DNA from: Botrytis cinerea B05.10
Lineage: Eukaryota > Ascomycota > Leotiomycetes > Helotiales > Sclerotiniaceae
NCBI RefSeq assembly: GCF_000143535.2
Contig: NC_037310.1
Span: 1,178,001-1,242,000, forward strand
Direction: 5' to 3'
DNA: 64,000 bases
In this document: positions 32,381-44,181 of the stretch, in pieces
Layout of the letters: each line of letters starts with the position of its first letter
Numbering within the stretch: position 1 is the first letter of the stretch
Notes under the pieces: model-generated
What the model was told of the DNA's origin: nothing
The model's input: only the letters and a program-made list of their open reading frames with translations
Databases searched by the model: none
Position numbers and translations under genes: made by a program

Positions 32381-34042
32381 TTACATCTTTACATCATCAT
32401 CTTCCCCCAAATCATCCATGTGTTCCCGCGCCCACGGACTCCTCTTCCTGAGGTCTCTGCCCCATCTCCCCAAGATATACGGAATGGGCATTAATAAAAT
32501 CGCCGCAAAACCCAATACACTGCCCGCCCAATGGACACCCAATCCATTAAACATCTGCGTCCCAAACAACGGGAACGTTCCCCCGATGATGTTCCGCGCA
32601 AAACACACTCCGGCTAATGCACTCGCCGCATACACTTTGTACGTATCTTCGATATACATAAACGTCATTTGAATAATGGTGTAGAAGGACCAGCCGTAGA
32701 AAACAGATGCAATGATCGGCACAATCCAGTGTACGGAACCGGGTTGGGCGGACCAGGCAAACCAGAAGAGAGAGATGGGGAAGACGACAGATCCCACCAT
32801 GCTGAGTTGCACGCGCGCTTCGGGAATATTCCGGATAGTTCCATCCGGAGATGTGATTTTGCGGAGATAGTAGCGTTCTTGCCAGGTGTGGGTAACGGGA
32901 CCTAGGAGCGCCCCAACACACACGCCCAGGTTTGCGAGACCGGTTTGGATGGTGTTGAACCCGTATCCATCGGAGAATACGACGGTGAAGGCACCGTTGA
33001 ATAGAAACGCAATGCCGAAGAGATAACCATTGTAAGCGGCGGTGAATAGAATGACGGGTTCGGTAAAGAGTAGACAAAACGGACGAGTGAGAGCTGTAGC
33101 GAATACTTGGGTCGCGGGTTGCGTGCGCATGTCTAGTGGAACGTCGAGATTTTGATTACCTGTTTCTTTGCGGAGACGAGCTGCGCGACGACGAAGAAGC
33201 ACCGAGTGTCGAGTTTCTTTGAGTGAGACGCATAGGAGGAGGAAAAATCCGCCGGTGGCTCCGCACATACCCCAGATGACACCGTGAAGGCCGTGTAATT
33301 GGGCGATGAAAGAGAAGACGAAAACTCCACTCGCAGATCCGCCGGCTGAGGTTACAGTGTAGACTGCTAAGGGCATACCAGTATGTTCATGATGGAACAT
33401 GTCAGCGATCGTTCCTCCAATGTTTGCTGAGAGTTGTTAGTCGTTTGTAAAATGTGCTTGAGAATTTGTAACACTACTTACTGATTGATGCAGAAGCAAA
33501 GAATCCCGTGATAAATCTCAAGATAATAAATCCGGGGACATCATCCACCAAAGCAGTGCCTATTAAGAGTAACGTGGTAATGAAGAAATTGGCCAGATAA
33601 ACAGGAGTTCTTCCATAGTACTCGCTGAGAGGTGCTAAGAGCATAGGTCCAAATCCCAGACCAAGCACGTAGCAAACCAAAGGAAGTGTAGCAACTTCAG
33701 CCGAAGTACCGAATCTTTCCGCGAACTCAGGGATTGCTGGCGAGTAACCTGAAGCTATCCTGAGGAGCAAACATTAGCATTCTGTACAACTCCAATGGCC
33801 TTTGGGTGCTTTTACCATAGACAACTGAAATTCGCAATTGTCAAAGACAGTACAATGGACCATTTTCTCAGCGACGTCCAATTGAGAGGATTTTCCGGAT
33901 CGTTTGGGACAAATTCAACCAAATCCGCATTCTGCTCTATATTTTCTCGACGGTCATCGTATCGAATCTTCTCCTCTACCTTTTCGACATCAGTATCACT
34001 TGTAGTGAAGGGAGGAAGATCGCGAATCTCTGTTTGTCTCAT
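32381..34042 (-). CDS. MFS multidrug/polyamine-type transporter (DHA1)
   Basis: Three exons on the minus strand, 34042-33816, 33759-33482 and 33426-32381, with 56- and 55-nt introns and matching phases; 516 residues. The acidic cytoplasmic N-terminus ends in NDPENPLNWTSLRKW, typical of fungal DHA1 exporters. Motif A is LAPLSEYYGRTPVY, after the second membrane segment. Splicing of exons 2 and 3 produces GFFASASITNIGGTIADMF, the expected helix 5 region. Twelve membrane segments are compatible with the hydrophobicity. DHA1 proteins use the proton gradient to export drugs, polyamines or small metabolites; the substrate cannot be told. The last ten residues are acidic (LGEDDDVKM). The neighbouring mannosidase is functionally unrelated. 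Confidence 0.85.
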
Positions 34043-36024
34043 GGTTCTCGTTTGCCCAATGAGAAAACGTGCGGAGTTGGAATTGAATTATACCAAGCTT
34101 TTACTAGGGCAATGATGGGCATTGGCATTTTATAGGAAAAGACATGATTGATCTGTGGAAAGGCTTCTAATGCAGGGGAGTCAAATCAAGCAATGAGATA
34201 TCCTCAATTACCCCACAAGGAACGGATATCCCGTGCCGGTAGATAAGGGAAAGCTTGCCACTTACGACATTGATTTATCTGCCGTGATACGAGTTATCAT
34301 GAACTCAAATCATGAGGCTGCAGACGGGTTCCTAAACCCATGGGGAAATTGGGACCGAGTTTCCAGCAGCAAATGTTTGGTCTTGAATTGCCAACTTTTA
34401 TTTGATTTTCATCGTACTATCTATCATACGCGAACCATGGATGCGGCTACCTTCAATGGTTGAGTGTCGACACACGGCTGGACACTTCCGTGTCTATTCT
34501 CAAGACTGAATATCTCGGTAAAAGATTATCTTTCGGAAAGAAAAGGGTTTTACGTACATTATTGTTATGAAAGTCTAGATCTTCAGACTATGCGGGGCTT
34601 GGATATCCTATGACCTGTCTGAGGGTTGTTTGATTGTATTAAAAACTTCTTCGGTGGAGAGGGACTTGGTTAGATCGTTGATGGCTAGCAAGCCGCGGAT
34701 GTCTAATCCTGACTAACCCGCTACTAGCATTAAACCAGGCCCAATCGAGACTTGAAGAGTACCGGAGTTCTGTAAACCATGGAATTCATTAGACTACTTA
34801 GTCCCTAATTCCAGTGAAGATTAGACTTTTGGGCATAGCTGGATGCATTGGCACTTCTACAGCCCTTCCCCTCAACAGATCCCAATACTGAAATTGAAAG
34901 AGTTCGGTTTCTCTACTGGCAAAAGAATGGAATAAAAAACTGTTATTTCAACTTTTAGTTCCAACCGAGCATGTAATAGATTTGTAATACACAACGCAGT
35001 TGCTATTGGAGAGCTCGGTGAGTTCGTATTTAAGTCATTTGTCAAACGGTTGAACGGAGAGTATATGATATGTACATGCGTCTCGCCTGAAACCCCAGAG
35101 AGAAAATCGTGAAATCTGTACGGGGTATACGAGTACATATATGGAGCGGAACCAGTCAACGTGCTTCATTTACTTGGCATGGGGAAATAGACATATATTC
35201 GACTAAGAGTGAAGTAGTGGTTCCGCTCCGAATATCAACCGTCTTCGGTCCGAAAGACTAATAAATTCTGCAACGATGGCCACCCGCAAATCTATCAATC
35301 CTCGTGGGGTTGTGGGGAAAAACCAATCAAACTCCAAAGATTCCCACGAGATTCTAACAAGATTCCCACACCGACAGATTGACCTCAAGGAATGATAGAG
35401 ATTGTTTTGGTCGTCATGGAGAGCAAGGTTGAGCCATTCAATAGCCGATAGTTAATGATCATGTATCTGTAGAGGGGAGATCATATCCGTTTTTGTGTTG
35501 AATCGTGTGACGAGCGATAATGAATCAATATAATTCCCTCGTTCGCCTACCACTTCGCGAGCACCCTGATTATTATCATTAGCACTGTAACTTGTTTTGA
35601 TATCAGTTGAACTTCTCTCTCATACAATCGCACTAGGTAAGTGTCAGTATTAACATCTACAACCATCGATTGCGTGGCGACCTGCTGTGGTTAAAGTTGA
35701 TCCCTCATTATGGACCGTGCAGTATCCTCCATTACAGATCTTGCATCTCAACTGAGTCTTCTGTATACATTCGTGACACTGCGACGCCATTAGCAAAGAA
35801 CCTTATATCCAGCTCTCTTGCTGTCTTACATTGAGTCCGCAAAATAAGCAGCTTTTTGAGACGCCAAACTACGAGTTTTCGTTAGTTGATCTCCGCGAAG
35901 GTTGACACCGTCAGATTCTAGATATACAATTGTTGAAAGATCGAAAGTAATTGAGACACCCTAAGAATGAAGCACCAAATGGATAACTTGCTGCTTCTTT
36001 TTTTTTGGCCACGGTGAAATTGCT
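34043..36024. other. long intergenic region, no gene seen
   Basis: Almost 2 kb upstream of the MFS gene and downstream of the F-box gene. The open frames (for example 34872-35159 and 35203-35388, minus) are short, overlap nothing conserved and show no motif. A run of T lies near 36000. Confidence 0.4.
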
Positions 36025-37420
36025 TCAATTCCACATCCTCCTGCTTCTATCACGAGATATCATGGCAGATAGTAGACAATCTCTAACACAAAAATCCATA
36101 TGTACCTTACTAGATTCCACTTCAGGCACCATCGAATGCAATAATGGAGAGCTACTAGTACTACTGATTGTTTGAGTTCCTTCAAAACAATCCTCGCACC
36201 ACCACTTGCGACAAGCTTCGCAGTACCGGGTTCGTAGACAATCCACGCAACGAACCATCAGCTTTTCTCGAGATGAGGATCCTTCGAACGGTGTTTTTGC
36301 TGCTTTGGCAGTAGAGACATGAAGAGGGACGGGCGCCAAGAGTGGAAATAAGACCATGGGCGACTGTCCAAAAACCGAGGCATTTTTAGCAGTCCGACAC
36401 CCACTACAATCCCCTAGAAGATGAGTCGCTACACGCGCACCGTCAATGCGATTTTGCGTATGATTGTACCAAGGACCAGGACTATCCGATGGCAAGCTTG
36501 CTGAGTGACGAGGTCCCTTGCAAAGAACAGCATCAAAACTGATGATCCCCTCACAGTAGGTCATAGTGTCTGCCCAGTCATTGTGGATGGGCTTTGGGAA
36601 TCTGTTTCCAAATTCCGGGTGCCCAACTTCACCTCCTCCACGCAAGGCACCCTCGCCTAAAGCATTTTCGGATCTCCGATTCCAGTGCATGCCTGGATTT
36701 GTTCCCAGAGACGTCACTCCGTAATTGGGGATTGTGTCTATAGGCGCGATACCGGCAGGGTATCTATTCACATGCCCTCGACGTTTCGCAACTTGTGGAG
36801 AATCCTTGGAGCCAAAGATATATAGCCCTTGCAGCCGAGGGGTATTTTTGGGTCTAGAAGGGCGACACGAGTATTTGAGCGCACCTCGCAGCTTTCCTTC
36901 ATTAAGATTCTGTACTTCGCGGATTGATAGGATGCGAACGTTGTATGAATCGTTTAGTACGATTTCGCTAACCAAGTCGGAGGGAACCGAAAGGCCGTCC
37001 AGTATCAAGGTTTCCACATCAAGTAGTAGATTTCGACGACGGAGGTGATTGAAGATGCCTCTCAGTGGGCCACCATAAAAGCTATAAACATGTCAATATA
37101 CAGTATTTCAGAGCTAGAAGTGACAAAACGAACTCGTCTTCTGTTACATTCTCGTCTAGTTGTACATTTCTCCAACTCTGTCCTCCATTGTCAATTGATC
37201 CAATTCCGGCCCTTGCAGATGCGACGTCTGAGAGCTTCAAATAACGGAAAACATGAGGGGTCTCGTGAATGAGCCCTTTGAAAGATTTTGAAGTAGCTCC
37301 GAGAGCTAGAAGAGAAGAAATTGGGAGATAGGGAGTAGTTTGATAAAGAATCAAAGTATTTGATAACAATTGCAAGAGAGATGTTAAGCTATCTGTAGTA
37401 TCTTGAGATTCGAACTCCAT
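36025..37420 (-). CDS. F-box protein with Cys-rich zinc-binding C-terminus
   Basis: Two exons, 37420-37134 and 37081-36025, separated by a 52-nt intron with a GTTCGT donor, giving 447 residues. The upstream frame extends to 37471 only through a non-ATG codon. Residues ~20-65 (LLQLLSNTLILYQTTPYLPISSLLALGATSKSFKGLI) form an F-box: leucine-rich, P-I--LL-L---S. The intron junction restores DDFYGGPLRGIF, followed by VETLILDGLSVP, both typical of this family. Near the C-terminus, CVDCLRTRYCEACRKWWCEDCF is a dense CxxC/CxxxxxC array likely to bind zinc. It presumably acts as an SCF ubiquitin ligase adaptor; the target is unknown. Confidence 0.8.
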
Positions 37421-38115
37421 TGAAGTACCTATTGAGTCTAGGAGTGGTGGCCCTCGATATAAAGAATTCAAGATGTGCTAATATCTCTGAATTGGACTGG
37501 ACAAACAGACAGGTCGATCAAAGAAATAAGTGTAAATCCTATCAATGAATGAAGTAATTCAGCATCAATCACTCGAGCCTTGGATGTCAATCTTTCTAAT
37601 GAAGTTAGTCAGGTGCTAATACTAACGCCACTTGGGCTAGCTTGCCACTGCCACAGATGAGCCGAAGAGCAACATGAATGGATATGTAACATTCTTCGAT
37701 CTCCCAATCCGGATTCGACAACTAAATGATCCTCCATGACCATCTATTGTCCAACCTACTATTTCAAGCTTGACAGCCAAAACTATCTTTTCAGCCTTTG
37801 TGCTTTGGAGTTGCAGGGTTTTCTGCAGATCAGGTCCCAAGTGGCCTCACCAGCCACAGTCGTAATCACATTCTCTTATCGATAAGAAACGAACAGGGGC
37901 TGTCTTCGGTATAGAAGCATCCAGCATTATCTGACATATCAATCAATAAGTTTCCAAGTACAGTACAGTACCACTTCAAGTACATAAACTCAGCGCTCTT
38001 CTTGAGATAAAAGGTTAAAGGGTTGCAAGATTTCTTTGATACATATCATTGGAAATAAAGTATTCCGGATTACATTAGAGGAAGCTCACTGTAACAGGTT
38101 TCTGCTTTGTTGTTC
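37421..38115. promoter_or_regulatory. divergent promoter region, F-box / UFD1-domain genes
   Basis: The F-box gene (-) and the UFD1-domain gene (+) diverge from this 0.7 kb stretch. No specific operator is recognised. Confidence 0.4.
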
Positions 38116-40503
38116 ATGGACATGATGGCAGCAACTCCAGACATTTCTTTGACCTGGTCATCAGTCTATAAAGTCGCCCCAAAAGACAACGTCTCGCTGC
38201 CCGGGGACAAGATACTACTACCTCAATCAGCGCTGGAACAACTACTATCGGCATCTACAGTTACGGTGAATTCTAACACTCGCCCCAGCAATGTTGCATT
38301 TGATCCATTCAATCCATATTCATTGGCAGCCGCTCGCATAGAACAGTCGCAATGGAGAGATACCCAACAACAACTGCCCCATCCTCTCACCTTTAGGCTG
38401 GTCAACTCGAAGAACGGAAATGTAGTATATGCAGGAATTCGAGAGTTCTCGGCAGATGAAGGAGAAGTTGTCTTAAGCCCATTTTTGCTAGAGGCATTAG
38501 GGATCACTGCGCCCTTACGAAATCCAACACCACCAAGTTCAAAGGTTGAAAGCAGGAGAGGGTCGCCGGATACGCCTATAGATCTTACAGATAACCCTGC
38601 AATCGATCTTACGGGTGACGAGATGATAGACCTTACAGACGAAACCGAAGAACCGGCGCAGATCACTGTACATGCGAAACAATTACCTAAAGGCACATAC
38701 GTGAGGCTAAGGCCATTGGAGGCTGGTTATAATCCCGAGGATTGGAAATCATTGCTCGAAAAACACATGCGAGAAAATTTCACAACTTTAACGAAAGGAG
38801 AAATATTGACGGTTCGAGGTTCAAAGTCGGAGGAATTCCGATTTCTGATTGATAAGTTTGCACCGGAAGGAGATGCAGTTTGCGTTGTTGATACAGATCT
38901 AGAGGTCGATATTGAGGCTTTGAATGAAGAGCAGGCTCGGGAAACCTTGAAGCAAATCATGTCAAAGGCACAAAAAGCTCCAGGAACGGCTCAAGGGAGT
39001 TCAATTGGCGGAGAATTAGATCTTTGGAATGCTTTGCAGGGACAGGTCGCAGAAGGTGATTATGTCGACTATACTTTACCTTCATGGGATCGATCAAATG
39101 GTCTTGATATTGAGCTTTCACTTGAGGACGATGGTGATGGTGATGTGGAGATATTCATTAGTCCTCAATCAGCCCATCAAAGAGCAAAACCACGGGAGGA
39201 TGAACATGTTCTCGGAGATTTCTCAAGTGACAAAATCAAGAGAATAACCATACAACAATCAAATGTGGAATTAGACGGAGCTGATGCTATATTAATTTCT
39301 TTATACTGTCGAGGAACTGGAGCAGGCTCTGAGCCACCACATGGACCACGGAAGTATTCCATTAGAGTAAAATCGCTTGAAAAGGGGGCAAGCAATGGGG
39401 CCCCAAGCAACCCAATCTCGCTCGAAGAAGATGCCGAAATGCATGGATCTGATGAGGAGCAATGTAAAAATTGTCATCAATGGGTGCCAAAGCGGACAAT
39501 GATGCTTCATGAGAACTTTTGTCTCCGCAATAATATCTCATGCCCTCATTGCAATGGCGTCTTTCAGAAGAAATCTTCAGAATGGCTGAATCATTGGCAT
39601 TGTCCTCATGATTCAGCCCATGGAAATTCCTCAGAAAGCAAAACTAAACACGACTCTATTTTTCACGAAGCTCGACAATGTCCCAATTGCCCTTACGAAG
39701 CAACAAATATGAGGGATCTTGCCACTCACCGTACGTCTATTTGTCCTGGCAAGATCATTCTATGTCAATTTTGCCATCTTGAAGTTCCTCAAGAGGGCGA
39801 CCCCTTCGATCCGTCTCCAGAAAGTCTTATTTCCGGACTTACAGCACACGAGCTTGCAGATGGGGCTCGAACTACGGAATGTCACCTGTGCAGCAAAATT
39901 GTTCGACTTCGGGATATGACCACCCATCTTAAACATCACGAACTCGAAAAGAATAGCCGATTTAAACCAGCCATCTGTAGAAATGCAATCTGCGGTAGAA
40001 CTCTGGAGGGCGTTGGTAAGAATGGGGAAGTGGGCGCTGGATCGAGAATGGGCCAAGGACCTGGTAATGATTTGGGTCTTTGCAGTATCTGCTTCGGTCC
40101 ACTATACGCTAGTATGCACGACCCATTAGGAAAAGCAATGAAACGCCGCGTGGAACGAAGGTATCTGAGCCAGATGATCACGGGATGCGGCAAGAAATGG
40201 TGTACAAACATCTATTGCAAGACTGCAAGGGCGAAAGAAGCGAATGGGCCTCAGGCAATACTAGCGATGAAAGATGCCCTTCCTCTTATTCAGCCATTAG
40301 TAGCCCAAGTAGAGGATAAGACCGAACCGATGCATTTCTGTGTCGATGAAGGAAACCAGAAGAGAAGAAATCTGGCTGAAATGTTAGCTATGGAGCCTGG
40401 AGGTTGGGAATTGGAGTGGTGTGTTGCGGCTTGTGAAGCAGAAGGTGCAAATCTTGATAAGGCCAGGACATGGTTATCTAATTGGGCTCCCAAGAAAGCT
40501 TGA
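38116..40503 (+). CDS. UFD1-domain protein with zinc fingers and UBA-like end
   Basis: Single exon, 795 residues from the first ATG (38116); ATGs at 38122 and 38125 are equally possible. The N-terminal ~270 residues match the UFD1 fold: GDKILLPQSALEQLL, IREFSADEGEVVLSPFLLEALG, LPKGTYVRLRPL, LEKHMRENFTTLTKGEIL. Unlike yeast Ufd1, it has an insert with three IDLT-type repeats (DLTDNP, DLTGDE, DLTDET). The centre holds TRAF-like/C2H2 zinc-finger clusters (CKNCHQWVPKRTMMLHENFC, CPHCNGVF, CPNCPYEA) and further CxxC pairs. The last ~45 residues resemble a UBA-like helical bundle. UFD1 proteins bind ubiquitin and Cdc48/p97 in protein degradation. This architecture is fungal-specific and not Ufd1 itself; I infer a role in Cdc48-linked ubiquitin handling. 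Confidence 0.8.
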   Translation: MDMMAATPDISLTWSSVYKVAPKDNVSLPGDKILLPQSALEQLLSASTVTVNSNTRPSNVAFDPFNPYSLAAARIEQSQWRDTQQQLPHPLTFRLVNSKNGNVVYAGIREFSADEGEVVLSPFLLEALGITAPLRNPTPPSSKVESRRGSPDTPIDLTDNPAIDLTGDEMIDLTDETEEPAQITVHAKQLPKGTYVRLRPLEAGYNPEDWKSLLEKHMRENFTTLTKGEILTVRGSKSEEFRFLIDKFAPEGDAVCVVDTDLEVDIEALNEEQARETLKQIMSKAQKAPGTAQGSSIGGELDLWNALQGQVAEGDYVDYTLPSWDRSNGLDIELSLEDDGDGDVEIFISPQSAHQRAKPREDEHVLGDFSSDKIKRITIQQSNVELDGADAILISLYCRGTGAGSEPPHGPRKYSIRVKSLEKGASNGAPSNPISLEEDAEMHGSDEEQCKNCHQWVPKRTMMLHENFCLRNNISCPHCNGVFQKKSSEWLNHWHCPHDSAHGNSSESKTKHDSIFHEARQCPNCPYEATNMRDLATHRTSICPGKIILCQFCHLEVPQEGDPFDPSPESLISGLTAHELADGARTTECHLCSKIVRLRDMTTHLKHHELEKNSRFKPAICRNAICGRTLEGVGKNGEVGAGSRMGQGPGNDLGLCSICFGPLYASMHDPLGKAMKRRVERRYLSQMITGCGKKWCTNIYCKTARAKEANGPQAILAMKDALPLIQPLVAQVEDKTEPMHFCVDEGNQKRRNLAEMLAMEPGGWELEWCVAACEAEGANLDKARTWLSNWAPKKA

Positions 40504-41096
40504 TGTGGTTCAGATCTGGAAGATATTTTGGTATGGATGAAAGGGATGGAGCATGGCGTGGTACCGATTGCATAAGTAAGGGAGTTCTGGTGGCTGATGA
40601 CGATATGATATGATATGATACCAATTTATAGACCCGATTTTGTTGTGCGTACATAAATATACATGGTTGGCGTCGCATTAGCTAGAGATAGATCGAACAG
40701 ATTAAGAATTTACTGCTAATACATAAACATATATACATTCTTCATCTCTCACATCATCAAAAAAGTGTCAATTAGACACTCCGAAAGTTGATCGAGCACA
40801 AAAAATTCCAAATCTCGGAGAATTGACGAGATTTCTTGCAGATTTTTTGTCTTTCTACACTGGAACTTCGGCATCTATATGTTGAAATCATGTATTGTGA
40901 AGAAGTACAATTCTCTTTCTACATAATACAAGTAAATATCTTGCCAAATACATAGCAACAAAATGCGCCCAGTGATCTATATATAGGTAGTAAAGCACAA
41001 ACGCTACGAAAGCAAATGGGTATCTCAAATCCAGCAAAACGTTGTATGGAAGCCATATATATCTTTTTTTCGCAGTCCATATTCCTACAACACATA
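40504..41096. other. convergent intergenic region
   Basis: Between the stops of the UFD1-domain gene and the MutL gene. Contains a GATATGATATGATA short tandem repeat near 40603-40621. Confidence 0.45.
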
Positions 41097-43856
41097 TCAA
41101 GCACCACTGAGCGATTCCAGTCCACCAAATACAAATTCCACATCGCACTTTTCCCCTCTTTCCGACTTCATCCACGCTTCGACCACGTGTCGTAATTCCC
41201 TTCCCACAGTATCTCTATCTGTAGCAGTCATCTCAAGACCACGAGCTTGTGACCCACGACGAACATACGTATCCTGCTTTGATGTCTCCATGACAAGTTT
41301 TGAGATTTCATCCATATCACTTTCGGCCGTGTGAAGAAGTCGATGAATTTGTAAGTCTGCAGGTATCGTTTCTAGGGGAAGGCGTAGAGTTTGGGCTCGC
41401 TTCAACTTCCGAGGGCCCCCCGTGATGCTGGAGAGAACGGAAAAGGATTTCTGTTGCTTCATCAAGTAACCTCGAGGATCGCTATCTGGAAGGGTGGTAC
41501 AGACGCCTTCGCTGTTCGCAGAGGAAGAATTCTCCCTCTGACTCTCTTGAGACATCTCAAGACTGGCTAAAGCAGCATTGTACCGATTTTTGTGAGGAGA
41601 TGGCCGAGAAGAAGCTTGGATTGTAGCGGGTGGCTGCTGAAATTCTTCTCGCATAGCTTGGAGTTCATCTCTGCGACGTCGAGTAGCACTCTCCTTTCTA
41701 TGCTCAAAGTCCATAGCCCACTCCAGCTCTGCGTTTGGCTGTTGTGTTTGTACTTCCTGTACTGGGTTTGCAGTCGCATTAGGTTGATGGCACGCTTCTC
41801 TTTGTATTCGAAAGGGCTGATAAGAAGCCCCTAATCGTGTTTGAACATGCCCAGATGATACACTGCTAGACTGTGGTGTTCGAGAAGGGGGTACAAATGG
41901 TTTATTAGGTCCTCGGTCTCTTGTTTGCTTCTGTGTTTGCACATTTGGAGATGTACTTGGCGGCGACATTAAAGAGTTTCTAACAAAATTTGTAGCTGTG
42001 GTGAGCTCGTTACCTTCCAGATGATCATGCCAGGGCTGAACTACTGGCAAACCACCTTCAGTTGTTGAATCTGAAAGATCGGCCGCAGTCAGAGGGTTAC
42101 AGTGCATGTGGCTCTTAAAATTGGAGTGTGACTGTAGAACATCTGTTATACTGGCACTAACGTCGCTAAGGTGGCTAGCTTGTACTGGTGAAATGACCTT
42201 AGTAACTGCCCGTGGTGACATGGACCGAACAGAATCGGTCTCGGTCGAATCAAGCGATATTGCCGAGCTTGAATTTGTGTTACTTGAAGCAGTCATTTTA
42301 GCGATGACCCAAGGATTCAATTCCGTAGAAACAGACAGCCGATTGCTGTTTAAGTCAAGTTGCTTCTGCGATTTATTGACAGAGTTTCGAGTATTGAAAT
42401 CATCTGTATATTCTGTGTAATCGTGAGACATATCACATCCCCATTTGCGCTTCCCTCCGAGGGTGGTTGCTTTATCAGAAATTTCATAATTATCGGACTC
42501 TGCGATATCTAAAGTATCGCCTGCAATATTGGGACAGACTTCGGACATGGTCTTTGAATTTGAATTTGGGGTAGAGGCTGGAGGTGTTTTCTTGGGAGTC
42601 AAGGATGCGTTGACGACAGTTGATGGCGATGGAGAATCCTGTTGAGGAGTCCGGGCAAGGAGTATATCGAATCCAGTGGGCTGAGTCACAGTATTGTTTC
42701 TTGCTACTTTAGACATGACTGTACCGCAATCTCCGTAAAAATTCTTGAACATCTTCTCTACCGCTTCTAGCACAAGTGTCTCGTTCTCAAAAATGATATC
42801 CTCCTTGGCGGGTTCAACGTTGGGATCATAACTTGCTTTCGGACAAACAATATTGAGACGCATAAACGGATTCTTAAGTTTCTCTGGAGAAGCCCCTGAA
42901 GCCAACCTACTTCGAAGATGTCTCTTGAAAATGATTGTAATTTTCTTCATAGTCCCTTTATCGGAGGCTACCGGTCTGGAATCAACGGAGAAATATTGCC
43001 CATGTCCAATTTTACCCTGCTCAGCATCAGGTCGGGGGAGGAAAGCTTCAAGACGAAAATGAGAAGTTGCCACGTCGTTTGCAGGACTGGCACCGGTCGG
43101 AATTTCCGCGCCCTCAGGTGTATCATTTTCACGATCAGGAGGAGGTTCAGGGAATATCATTGAAGCTTCAGAACATTGGAGAGCTGCTTCTCGACCAACG
43201 GCAAGAGATACCGAATCTTTGATAGAAATGTTTGGACGAGGTGAGTATGACCATGCACCTTTGGTGCCCTTTACAATCTTCAGGGTGAGCTTAACTGAAA
43301 GTCGTGCTAGGGCGTACCTCCGTATCAATTCCTGTATTTTACCGATTGTTTTCGGGGCTTCTTTCAGGGCTGTTTGTTTCCTGACAGGCAGCCTTGACAT
43401 AAAATTCATCACACATACTGTTGTTCCAGTCGGGTGGGAACTTCGAGATTGTGATTGAATTCCACCTAGTGCCTTCAATTTTACACATGTTGCAACTGCC
43501 TGTCCATCCATCTTAGTGATTATAGAGACATCACCGAGTTGACAAGCCGATGCTAGTGCCTCTCCTCGAAATCCCAAACTATTACCTCCTAAATTCCTGA
43601 GCTCCGTGAAGGTTGTCAATTTAGAAGTGTGGCCCCGTCTCCCTAATGCATCGAGATCATCGGGCTGAATGCCATGACCATTATCACGAACTTCTATCTT
43701 ATCAATGGTATTCTGAGAAATAAGAATATCAATACTCGTAGCTTTGGCATCGAGGGCATTGTCAATGAGCTCCTTGATGAGAGATGTAGGTGTGGTTAGA
43801 ACCTGAGATGAACCTAGAAGATGAATTGTTGCATCTGATAATGGCTTGATAGCCAT
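41097..43856 (-). CDS. MutL-family mismatch-repair protein, MLH2/PMS-like
   Basis: Single exon, 919 residues from the ATG at 43856; an upstream ATG-less extension reaches 43964. The GHKL ATPase N-terminus is intact: KELIDNALDA (Glu29, Asn33), DNGHGI (58-63), GFRGEALAS (95-103) and a PTGTTV motif. The long middle is low-complexity and the C-terminus (~840-919) is short. I see no DQHA..E..E endonuclease motif of the PMS1/MLH3 group and no MLH1-type FERC end. That pattern suits an MLH2-like (human PMS1-like) accessory subunit that pairs with MLH1. The family is certain; the exact orthologue is less so. It is divergent from valyl-tRNA synthetase, with 576 nt between ATGs. Confidence 0.82.
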   Translation of the reverse strand: MAIKPLSDATIHLLGSSQVLTTPTSLIKELIDNALDAKATSIDILISQNTIDKIEVRDNGHGIQPDDLDALGRRGHTSKLTTFTELRNLGGNSLGFRGEALASACQLGDVSIITKMDGQAVATCVKLKALGGIQSQSRSSHPTGTTVCVMNFMSRLPVRKQTALKEAPKTIGKIQELIRRYALARLSVKLTLKIVKGTKGAWSYSPRPNISIKDSVSLAVGREAALQCSEASMIFPEPPPDRENDTPEGAEIPTGASPANDVATSHFRLEAFLPRPDAEQGKIGHGQYFSVDSRPVASDKGTMKKITIIFKRHLRSRLASGASPEKLKNPFMRLNIVCPKASYDPNVEPAKEDIIFENETLVLEAVEKMFKNFYGDCGTVMSKVARNNTVTQPTGFDILLARTPQQDSPSPSTVVNASLTPKKTPPASTPNSNSKTMSEVCPNIAGDTLDIAESDNYEISDKATTLGGKRKWGCDMSHDYTEYTDDFNTRNSVNKSQKQLDLNSNRLSVSTELNPWVIAKMTASSNTNSSSAISLDSTETDSVRSMSPRAVTKVISPVQASHLSDVSASITDVLQSHSNFKSHMHCNPLTAADLSDSTTEGGLPVVQPWHDHLEGNELTTATNFVRNSLMSPPSTSPNVQTQKQTRDRGPNKPFVPPSRTPQSSSVSSGHVQTRLGASYQPFRIQREACHQPNATANPVQEVQTQQPNAELEWAMDFEHRKESATRRRRDELQAMREEFQQPPATIQASSRPSPHKNRYNAALASLEMSQESQRENSSSANSEGVCTTLPDSDPRGYLMKQQKSFSVLSSITGGPRKLKRAQTLRLPLETIPADLQIHRLLHTAESDMDEISKLVMETSKQDTYVRRGSQARGLEMTATDRDTVGRELRHVVEAWMKSERGEKCDVEFVFGGLESLSGA

Positions 43857-44181
43857 CTTGCATATTGAATTCCCTCCAACGATCAGATTGATATGAGATT
43901 CATAAAATGAAAAAAATCTAGGTCTGGAGCCGACAAATGAGTGAACGGTTGTCCGTCTGATCAAGTACTACCTGATAGAAATATAAACGTATCTTGACTT
44001 TTTTATGTATGTTTCTTATACAGACATTGATAATATCATGAAAAGAGTTTGATGGATAATAAACATAGTAAAATATGCCAAAAAAAAAAAAAATCAACGA
44101 GAAGAAGAACGGACTGCGATCAAAATAGATGTTGCAGGTGAATGAAGATGCGAAATACCACAGCTACAAAATCGACACCAG

